5,081 bases of DNA, taken from assembly GCA_025458985.1 (NCBI GenBank), contig JALORM010000167.1:1-5081 (forward strand). The letters are read 5' to 3'. Under the pieces are notes generated by a model. The model saw nothing but the letters and a program-made list of their open reading frames with translations. It was not told the DNA's origin and made no database searches. The number at the start of each line of letters is the position of its first letter. Position 1 is the stretch's first letter. This document shows positions 1 through 4,133 of the stretch, in pieces. Origin of the DNA: Paracoccaceae bacterium. GTDB lineage: Bacteria; Pseudomonadota; Alphaproteobacteria; Rhodobacterales; Rhodobacteraceae. The position numbers and the translations under genes are program-made.

Positions 1-9
1 CTGGATCAT
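1..9 (-). CDS. possible start of a further minus-strand gene, cut by the left edge
   Basis: On the minus strand an ATG at 9-7 overlaps the TGA stop of the permease gene (8-6) in an ATGA arrangement typical of translationally coupled operon genes. Only three codons (Met-Ile-Gln) are visible. No clear Shine-Dalgarno sequence precedes it, which is common for coupled starts. The identity is unknown, and the overlap could be chance, since ATGA arises whenever a codon ending in A precedes TGA in this phase. Confidence 0.25.
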
Positions 10-905
10 GGCGCCGGAAGGCTCAGGACGATTGTCAGGAGGCTGGCCACGACCAGCGCGATCCCCGCGATCTCGCGCAGCGTCAGCCGTTCATGGAAGA
101 CGAGCCACGAGGCGAGGATGGTGAACACCACCTCGACCTGCCCCACGGCGCGGACATAGGCCGCGTTCTGCAGCGCGAAGGCGCTGAACCAGCCGAGCGA
201 GCCCAGCATCCCCGTCACGCCGACCGGCAGCACCCGGCGCCAGGCACGCCCGACGCGGGAAAGCTCGCCCGGTTCGGCCAGCCGCAGCCAGGCCGCCATG
301 GCAACGGCCTGGAAGGCGGTCACGCAGGCCAGCGTGACGGTGGCGCGCAGGAAGAAGCCGGCGGGAAGCAGTTCCTGCGTGGCGCCGCGGTAGCCCACCG
401 CCGAGAGGCCGAAGAGCGCGCCGGCCGCCAGGCCGAGCGCGGTCGCGCGGTTGAGGAACCGCGGCGCCCCCGCCCCCTCGGCCCGCGTCAGAAGCAGGAC
501 GCCCAGTGCGCCGATCCCGATGGCGGCCAGCGCAGGGGGCGACACGGGCTCGGCCAGAACCAGCGCCGAGAACGCCGCGACCAGCACCGTCTCGGTCTTG
601 GTGAAGCCGATGCCGACCGCGAAGTTGCGGGCATGGAACAGGGCGACCGTACAGAAGGTGGCGACGATCTGGGCAACCCCGCCGACCGCGGCGAAGGCCC
701 AGAACCGCACGCCGGGCACCGGCACCTCGCCCCCCGCCGCCAGCAGCGCCCCCGCCAGCCCTGCAGCCAGCGGCGCAGCGAAGAGGAACCGCGCGAAGGT
801 CGCCCCGCCGGTCGACAGACCCACGCCCTTCAGCTGCCGCTGCAGCATGAACCGCAGCGTCTGCACCAGCGCGGCAGCAAGCGTGATCGGAATCCAGAGG
901 GCCAT
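6..905 (-). CDS. EamA/DMT-superfamily inner-membrane permease
   Basis: A 299-residue, strongly hydrophobic protein with about ten predicted transmembrane helices in two tandem halves (roughly residues 1-140 and 150-295). This is the usual size and two-repeat layout of EamA proteins in the drug/metabolite transporter superfamily. The first half ends in a segment like those of other EamA domains (FTKTETVLVAAFSALVLAEP, near residues 100-119), and the second half has the matching VEVVFTILASWLVFHERLT segment. EamA proteins export or import small metabolites, amino acids or drugs, but the substrate cannot be read from sequence. The gene lies 39 bp downstream of the desaturase gene on the same strand, so the two are probably co-transcribed. 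The start ATG sits directly against a 9-bp hairpin whose arm carries the only nearby G-rich ribosome-binding candidate. Family assignment is firm; a role in lipid or solute handling alongside the desaturase is only inference from position. Confidence 0.9.
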   Translation of the reverse strand: MALWIPITLAAALVQTLRFMLQRQLKGVGLSTGGATFARFLFAAPLAAGLAGALLAAGGEVPVPGVRFWAFAAVGGVAQIVATFCTVALFHARNFAVGIGFTKTETVLVAAFSALVLAEPVSPPALAAIGIGALGVLLLTRAEGAGAPRFLNRATALGLAAGALFGLSAVGYRGATQELLPAGFFLRATVTLACVTAFQAVAMAAWLRLAEPGELSRVGRAWRRVLPVGVTGMLGSLGWFSAFALQNAAYVRAVGQVEVVFTILASWLVFHERLTLREIAGIALVVASLLTIVLSLPAP

Positions 906-906
906 G

Positions 907-930
907 CTGCCCCGCTACCCCGCGGGGCAG
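907..930 (-). terminator. GC hairpin between desaturase and permease genes, overlapping the permease RBS region
   Basis: A perfect 9-bp inverted repeat (CTGCCCCGC at 907-915, GCGGGGCAG at 922-930) encloses a 6-nt loop. It begins 14 nt after the desaturase stop and ends one base before the permease start codon. There is no U-tract. It could act as a weak intrinsic terminator or 3' stabiliser of the desaturase message. It could also occlude the permease ribosome binding site, because the GGGG nearest the ATG lies in the arm proximal to the start. The structure is seen directly; the function is inferred. Confidence 0.5.
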
Positions 931-944
931 GCCGATGTCGAGCC

Positions 945-1958
945 TCAGTGGACGGTGGCCGGCGCCGGCGCCTCGGGCGCGGCGCCGGGCTCGGGCCCGA
1001 ACCCCGCGGCAAGCGCGGGGCCGATGGCGGGCGTCTCTTCGGCCTCGCTCACGCGGTCCATGCCTCCCGGCCAGAGAGGATGGGGCACCGGGTCCTTGGC
1101 GGTCAAGAAATAGCGGCCGAAGACCTCGGCGTAGGAGCGGTAGAGATAGCCGTCGTTGCGGCGCAGGAACTCGGTCCTGCCGTCGCGGTAGATCGCCGGC
1201 AGCCGGTACCAGGCGACGCCCGGCTTGGCGTGGTGCACCACATGCAGGTTGTTGTTGAGGAACAGGAACGCCAGCGGCCCGCGGTCCTCGACGATCACGG
1301 TCCGGCCGCGCACCTTTTCGTGCGCACGATGCTCGAGGAAGGTCCGGATCTTGAGGATCCCGTAGGCCAGGTAGGCGGCCGCAAGGTAGGCGCCCCAGCC
1401 CATCCCCGGCATCAGGTGCAGCCACAGCGCGACGAGCGCGACGGCGGGCACGTGCCAGGCCCAGGCCAGCGCGACCGCCCGGTCACCCGCCCGGATCGCG
1501 CGCAGGTCGCCCCGGACGAAGGCCCAGGTCGAGATCGCGGGACCAAGGACCATGCGCCCCAGAAGCGTGTTGTTGGCCCGCAGGAGCGTCCGCATCGGCG
1601 CCGAAAGCCGCGCCCAGACCGCCGGATCGAGGTAGTTGGCCTCGGGGTCGTCGTAGGGGTCTGTCAGCCGTTCGTCCCGGTGATGGGCCAGATGCGTGTC
1701 GCGGAAGCGTCCGTAGGGCACGAATAGGGTCAGACCCGGGAACACCAGCGCCTCGCTCAGGCGCTGCGACCGGAAGGGGTGTCCGTGCAGCACCTCGTGC
1801 TGCAGCGACGAGAACTGCACGATGGCAAGCGCGGTGAGCGCGAAGCCCAGCGGCGGCCAGTGGACCGAAAGCCACGAGCTGCCAAGTGCCCAGACCCCGT
1901 AGGTCGCCGCAACCAGTGCCAGCGTCGGCCATTCGACCGCGCGATGCGCAGCGCGCAT
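945..1958 (-). CDS. membrane fatty acid desaturase (three-histidine-box family)
   Basis: A 337-residue integral-membrane di-iron oxygenase of the fatty acid desaturase superfamily (PF00487 type). These enzymes introduce double bonds, or sometimes hydroxyl groups, into acyl chains using O2 and an electron donor. The three histidine clusters are all present: HEVLHGH at about residues 54-60, HLAHH at 89-93 and HVVHH at 239-243. An additional EHRAHE segment lies near 209-214. Hydrophobic helices fall near 13-33, 36-52 and 165-205. The last ~35 residues are Ala/Pro/Glu-rich and probably disordered. I chose the ATG at 1958 because GGAGG (1968-1964) sits 5 nt upstream; in-frame ATGs at 2009 and 1982 lack this and would add 17 or 9 unconserved-looking residues. 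It is divergent from the XRE regulator and precedes the permease. Substrate and regioselectivity cannot be told from sequence. A related ring- or alkyl-hydroxylase activity is the main alternative. Confidence 0.92.
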   Translation of the reverse strand: MRAAHRAVEWPTLALVAATYGVWALGSSWLSVHWPPLGFALTALAIVQFSSLQHEVLHGHPFRSQRLSEALVFPGLTLFVPYGRFRDTHLAHHRDERLTDPYDDPEANYLDPAVWARLSAPMRTLLRANNTLLGRMVLGPAISTWAFVRGDLRAIRAGDRAVALAWAWHVPAVALVALWLHLMPGMGWGAYLAAAYLAYGILKIRTFLEHRAHEKVRGRTVIVEDRGPLAFLFLNNNLHVVHHAKPGVAWYRLPAIYRDGRTEFLRRNDGYLYRSYAEVFGRYFLTAKDPVPHPLWPGGMDRVSEAEETPAIGPALAAGFGPEPGAAPEAPAPATVH

Positions 1959-1963
1959 TGGTC

Positions 1964-1968
1964 CCTCC
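1964..1968 (-). promoter_or_regulatory. Shine-Dalgarno GGAGG that fixes the desaturase start
   Basis: The minus strand reads GGAGG, then GACCA, then ATG at 1958. The 5-nt spacing and full core match make this the best ribosome binding site in the window. It argues for the 337-residue form over the longer 354-residue reading frame. Confidence 0.75.
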
Positions 1969-2008
1969 AGCGTCTCCCCCATTCCAGAGGTACCGCTTGC
2001 GCGACGCA

Positions 2009-2037
2009 TTCAGAATCCGGTATTCGAGCAACATAAA
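2009..2037 (+). promoter_or_regulatory. candidate sigma-70 promoter of the XRE regulator gene
   Basis: A -35-like TTCAGA (2009-2014; four of six consensus bases) and a -10-like CATAAA (2032-2037; four of six) are separated by exactly 17 nt. Transcription would start near 2043-2045, giving a leader of about 27 nt to the ATG at 2071. Found by eye, so moderate at best. Confidence 0.4.
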
Positions 2038-2039
2038 TG

Positions 2040-2050
2040 GAACGTCGTTC
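2040..2050. promoter_or_regulatory. candidate operator palindrome GAACGTCGTTC
   Basis: A perfect 11-bp palindrome with one central base (GAACG-T-CGTTC) lies right on the predicted start of the regulator transcript. A second GGAAC occurs at 2058-2062, so GTTC (2047-2050) and GAAC (2059-2062) also form an inverted pair with an 8-nt spacer. Such short dyads at the transcription start suit binding by a dimeric XRE protein and hence autorepression. The symmetry is visible in the sequence; that the neighbouring regulator binds it is inference. Confidence 0.4.
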
Positions 2051-2070
2051 TTTTTTCGGAACAAGTGCTG

Positions 2071-2922
2071 ATGAAACTCGACAAGCGCGACCGCGCCACC
2101 CTGTTCCGGACGCGGCTTGCCCAGGCCGCACGGACAGCCGGCGTCAGCCAGAGTGCGCTCGCCCGTGCCGTGGGGGTGAACCGTTCGACCGTCAGCCAGA
2201 TGCTGTCGGCCGACGATGCGCGGTTGCCGAACGCGCAGCTTGCCGCGGAATGCGCCGCGGCGCTGGGCGTGTCGGCGGACTGGCTGCTGGGCCTGACCGA
2301 CCGGCCCGAGCGCGCCGCCGACCTGCTGGCCGCCTCGATGCTGATGACCGAGGCGCCGCGCGCGCTGGTCGACGAACAGATCTTCGCCTGGCACCGCGAG
2401 GCGGCGGGCTACAAGATCCGCCATGTTCCCGCGACACTGCCCGACATGCTCAAGTCGCGCGATGTCCTGCGCTGGGAATACGAGCCGCACCTCGGCCGCA
2501 CGGTCGACCAGGCGATCGGCGCCTCCGAGGACCGGCTGGCCTGGATGCGCGCCTCGGGGTCCGACTACGAGATCGCCTTGCCCCGGCACGAGATCGAGTC
2601 CTTCGCCCGGGCCGAAGGGTACTATGCCGGGCTGCCGCCCGAGACCCGCCGCGACCAGCTCGACCGGCTTCTGGCGATCCACGACCAGCTCTACCCGCGG
2701 CTGCGCATCTTCCTGTTCGACGCCCGCCGGGTGTTCTCGGCGCCGCTGACCGTCTTCGGCCCGCTGCTGGCCGTGCTCTACCTCGGCCGCAATTACCTTG
2801 CCTTCCGCGATACCGACCGCATCCGCGCCTTCACGCTGCACTTCGACTGGCTGGTGCGCGAGGCCGACGTCGTGACCCGCGACCTGCCCGAGGAACTGGA
2901 GCGCCTGCGCGCGGGCGTGTGA
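2071..2922 (+). CDS. XRE/Cro-CI-type helix-turn-helix transcriptional regulator
   Basis: A 283-residue soluble protein. An N-terminal helix-turn-helix domain spans about residues 11-67, with recognition helix near 36-45 (VNRSTVSQML), followed by the WLLGLTDRPE stretch common after XRE domains. The remaining ~190 residues form a larger mixed domain. Its order of elements (PATLPDMLKSRDVL near 120-133, an acidic/Arg helix near 150-160, a DQLDRLL helix near 195-201, then a beta-rich LRIFLFDARRVFSAPL segment) is reminiscent of the effector domains fused to actinobacterial XRE proteins (DUF5753). I hold that resemblance weakly. The ATG at 2071 is preferred; a GTG at 2065 in the same frame is a possible start, and only a weak GGA (2058-2060) serves as ribosome binding site. 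Being divergent from the desaturase, it probably controls that gene and itself, perhaps in response to a lipid or membrane signal; the ligand is unknown. Confidence 0.88.
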   Translation: MKLDKRDRATLFRTRLAQAARTAGVSQSALARAVGVNRSTVSQMLSADDARLPNAQLAAECAAALGVSADWLLGLTDRPERAADLLAASMLMTEAPRALVDEQIFAWHREAAGYKIRHVPATLPDMLKSRDVLRWEYEPHLGRTVDQAIGASEDRLAWMRASGSDYEIALPRHEIESFARAEGYYAGLPPETRRDQLDRLLAIHDQLYPRLRIFLFDARRVFSAPLTVFGPLLAVLYLGRNYLAFRDTDRIRAFTLHFDWLVREADVVTRDLPEELERLRAGV

Positions 2923-2935
2923 GGTGCGCGGCCGG

Positions 2936-2958
2936 GCGTCGGCAGGGATCGCTGACGC
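2936..2958 (+). terminator. hairpin downstream of the regulator gene
   Basis: GCGTCGGC (2936-2943) pairs with GCTGACGC (2951-2958) as an 8-bp stem with one G-U pair and a 7-nt loop, 13 nt after the regulator stop. There is no U-tract, as is common in high-GC genomes. It is a candidate terminator or 3' stabilising structure. A competing pairing exists between 2937-2943 and 2977-2983. Confidence 0.4.
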
Positions 2959-2986
2959 GCGGGATCGGACCGCTGGGCCGACGGCC

Positions 2987-3016
2987 TTGCGGTGCGCCCA
3001 TGGTCGGACCTATCTT
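2987..3016 (+). promoter_or_regulatory. candidate promoter just upstream of the small hypothetical gene
   Basis: A TTGCGG (2987-2992) and a TATCTT (3011-3016; four of six -10 bases) are separated by 18 nt. Transcription would begin near 3022-3024, coinciding with the GTG chosen as start of the next gene. Weak by itself, but it lies where a promoter is needed, after the regulator's hairpin. Confidence 0.3.
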
Positions 3017-3022
3017 CGTGGC

Positions 3023-3409
3023 GTGACACGCTGGCGCGCACCGTGGCCGTTACGCCGGGACAGGCCCCTGCCGAGGCTTGCCTCGGTCCTTACCGCCCTT
3101 CTCTTCGTTGCCGCCCTGATGGTCCCCGCCGGCCCGCGGCCGGCTGCCGATCCGGCAGTGCCGCGGATCGCCGCGACCGAAACCGCACCGGTTGCCGTCG
3201 TCCGGACGGCCTTCGCCCTCGCCGCGCCCGATCCGGCGGCCGTCCCCGCCGCGGGTGCCGCCAAAGACGTCGGTCCTGTCCCGTCGGCGCTTTCCGAGCC
3301 CGCACCAGGGTACGCCCTGCGGCGGACGGCGAGGTCGGCGGCGACCGGCGCGGACGCGCGGGACCGTCCCGCCCGCCCTGCATCGCAAGGGCCTCCGCCT
3401 TCGGCCTGA
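3023..3409 (+). CDS. small Ala/Pro-rich hypothetical protein with N-terminal hydrophobic segment
   Basis: I do not recognise this 128-residue protein. The N-terminal 18 residues are Trp/Arg-rich, followed by one hydrophobic helix (LASVLTALLFVAALMVPAG, about residues 19-37) and then a low-complexity Ala/Pro/Val/Arg tail. This looks like a signal peptide or a single membrane anchor with most of the chain outside. GTG at 3023 puts the hydrophobic stretch near the N-terminus. The same frame is open from a GTG at 2924, which would bury it behind 50 residues. No Shine-Dalgarno precedes 3023. Codon use has mostly G/C third positions, supporting coding, but the low-complexity tail weakens the case. 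It precedes tatA by 116 bp and may belong to the same unit. Confidence 0.5.
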   Translation: MTRWRAPWPLRRDRPLPRLASVLTALLFVAALMVPAGPRPAADPAVPRIAATETAPVAVVRTAFALAAPDPAAVPAAGAAKDVGPVPSALSEPAPGYALRRTARSAATGADARDRPARPASQGPPPSA

Positions 3410-3417
3410 GCCCGGGC

Positions 3418-3439
3418 CGGCGGTCCGCAAGGACTGCCG
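3418..3439 (+). terminator. 9-bp hairpin with GCAA tetraloop between the hypothetical gene and tatA
   Basis: CGGCGGTCC (3418-3426) pairs with GGACTGCCG (3431-3439) through nine pairs including one G-U, closed by a GCAA (GNRA-type) tetraloop, 8 nt after the upstream stop. There is no U-tract. It may end or attenuate the upstream message or protect its 3' end. The rest of 3410-3525 shows no further gene and no convincing promoter. Confidence 0.45.
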
Positions 3440-3511
3440 CCCGCCCGCAAGCCGGCACGCCGACGCCTCCGGAACACCGGATCGGCGCATGCCGGCGGAC
3501 CAGGTGACACC

Positions 3512-3517
3512 GAAGGA
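3512..3517 (+). promoter_or_regulatory. Shine-Dalgarno GAAGGA of tatA
   Basis: GAAGGA lies 8 nt before the ATG at 3526. This is a good ribosome binding site that confirms the start of the short TatA protein. Confidence 0.65.
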
Positions 3518-3525
3518 CAACCCAC

Positions 3526-3726
3526 ATGCTGAACAATATCGGGCTTCCGGGCCTGCTTCTGATCGTCGTCGTCACGCTGCTGCTGTTCGGGCGCGGCAAG
3601 GTCGGCGCGCTGATGGGCGAGGTCGGCACCGGCCTTGCCGCCTTCCGCAAGGGCCTGCGCGAGGAGACGGACGACACCCCCGCCCCGCCCGCGGCACGCG
3701 GCCGGCCGGAGGATGGCCAGGCATGA
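3526..3726 (+). CDS. tatA: TatA/E-family twin-arginine translocase subunit
   Basis: A 66-residue protein with the standard TatA plan: a short N-terminus, one membrane helix (about residues 5-20, LLLIVVVTLLLFG), the FGRGK hinge at 21-25, an amphipathic helix (about 25-44, ending AAFRKGL), an acidic patch (EETDD, 46-50) and a short Pro/Ala-rich tail. TatA oligomers form the pore or membrane-thinning element through which folded proteins pass after TatBC has bound their twin-arginine signal peptide. The N-terminal NIGLPGLLLI resembles the NIG-PGL start of Bacillus TatAd and, as I recall, Rhodobacteraceae TatA. The position equivalent to Gln8 of E. coli TatA appears to be Gly9. TatA is usually 65-90 residues, so this is a short form. 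Unusually, no tatB or tatC follows. Its stop overlaps the next start in ATGA, so the zinc-ribbon protein is probably coupled to it. Confidence 0.92.
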   Translation: MLNNIGLPGLLLIVVVTLLLFGRGKVGALMGEVGTGLAAFRKGLREETDDTPAPPAARGRPEDGQA

Positions 3727-4076
3727 CCCCGCCCACCCTTGCCACCCTCGGCAGCCTTCTGCCCGCCGCGGGCGCGGTCGCGCTGCTGGTGCGGACTCTC
3801 GCGCAGCGCCCGTCGCGGCCGGCCCGCACCGGCCCCGTGCAGATGCCGGTGGAACGCCCGGCCGCACCGGCACGCCGGGTCCGGCCCGAGCCCGCGCCCC
3901 ATCCCTGCGACACCTGCGGCACCGAGATCACGGGCCGAGAGACGACCTGCGCGGGCTGCGCGCGGGCGGCGCTCGGCGCGTCGGGCCCGGGGGCCAGGAC
4001 GACGCTCCTGCACTGGCTCGTGTTCCTCGCGATGATGACCGCGATCCTCGGCGCGGGCTACGCCTTGGCGCCCTGA
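3723..4076 (+). CDS. two-helix membrane protein with zinc-ribbon motif, coupled to tatA
   Basis: A 117-residue protein that I do not recognise as a named family. A first hydrophobic helix spans about residues 5-24. It is followed by an Arg/Pro-rich stretch (about 25-58), a CX2C-X10-CX2C motif (Cys62, Cys65, Cys76, Cys79) typical of zinc ribbons, and a C-terminal helix (about 95-114). By the positive-inside rule, the Arg-rich middle and the zinc ribbon should be cytoplasmic, with both ends periplasmic. The ATG at 3723 overlaps the tatA stop (ATGA, 4 nt), implying translational coupling and related function. The same frame stays open far upstream, but that part overlaps tatA and the hypothetical gene and is not expected to be used. 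A role as accessory or quality-control partner of the Tat pore is possible but only inferred. A generic zinc-ribbon membrane protein of unrelated role is the alternative. Confidence 0.75.
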   Translation: MTPPTLATLGSLLPAAGAVALLVRTLAQRPSRPARTGPVQMPVERPAAPARRVRPEPAPHPCDTCGTEITGRETTCAGCARAALGASGPGARTTLLHWLVFLAMMTAILGAGYALAP

Positions 4077-4078
4077 CG

Positions 4079-4130
4079 CGGGTGCCGCCCTCCGCGGCCG
4101 GCGCCCCTGGCCCGGCCGCGGTCGCACCCG
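4079..4130. terminator. strong bidirectional hairpin between convergent genes
   Basis: The 57-bp gap between the convergent zinc-ribbon and carnitine genes is almost entirely one dyad. CCGCGGCCGG (4092-4101) pairs perfectly with CCGGCCGCGG (4112-4121) around a 10-nt loop. An outer 7-bp stem, CGGGTGC (4079-4085) with GCACCCG (4124-4130), follows across a small internal loop. All but two of the 17 pairs are G-C. It has no U-tract on either strand, so it is probably a shared hairpin terminator or a block to read-through from both sides. Confidence 0.65.
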
Positions 4131-4133
4131 GCG

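Larger units (their letters stand above)
1959..2070. promoter_or_regulatory. divergent promoter/operator region between desaturase and regulator
   Basis: This 112-bp space separates two divergent genes and is the only clearly A/T-rich stretch in the window, especially 2021-2060. It must carry the promoters for both directions. The plus-strand pair and a palindrome are listed separately. For the minus strand I could not pick a -35/-10 pair with good spacing. The layout is typical of a regulator that controls itself and its divergent neighbour. Confidence 0.6.

Noticed and set aside
93..1727. A 544-codon open frame on the plus strand
   Set aside because: It lies opposite the permease and desaturase genes, both of which have firm family motifs. 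Its translation is low-complexity Arg/Gly/Ala/Pro text, the usual antisense shadow at 70% GC.
2040..2056. Palindrome followed by six T as an intrinsic terminator
   Set aside because: The palindrome has a single central base, so only about four pairs could form with a real loop. It sits upstream of a gene start rather than after a gene, so an operator reading is better.
1483..2841. A 452-codon open frame on the minus strand
   Set aside because: It runs antisense through the regulator and across the promoter region into the desaturase in a wrong frame. It has no recognisable domain.
2923..2997. Direct repeat GGTGCGC at 2923-2929 and 2991-2997
   Set aside because: Seven bases of G/C-rich sequence are expected to recur by chance at this composition, and no third copy or symmetry supports it.
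2924..3022. Longer 161-residue form of the hypothetical protein from GTG 2924
   Set aside because: It starts one base after the regulator stop with no ribosome binding site, would run through a hairpin, and moves the hydrophobic segment away from the N-terminus. Not excluded, but less likely.
3023..3140. Twin-arginine signal peptide in the hypothetical protein beside tatA
   Set aside because: An LRRDRPL sequence precedes the hydrophobic segment, but the residues after RR do not fit the S/T-RR-x-F-L-K pattern. Arg pairs are common in such GC-rich coding.
3192..3722. Upstream extension of the zinc-ribbon frame to a 294-residue protein
   Set aside because: It would overlap all of tatA in another frame. 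The ATGA overlap at 3723 and the hydrophobic N-terminus from there give a better start.
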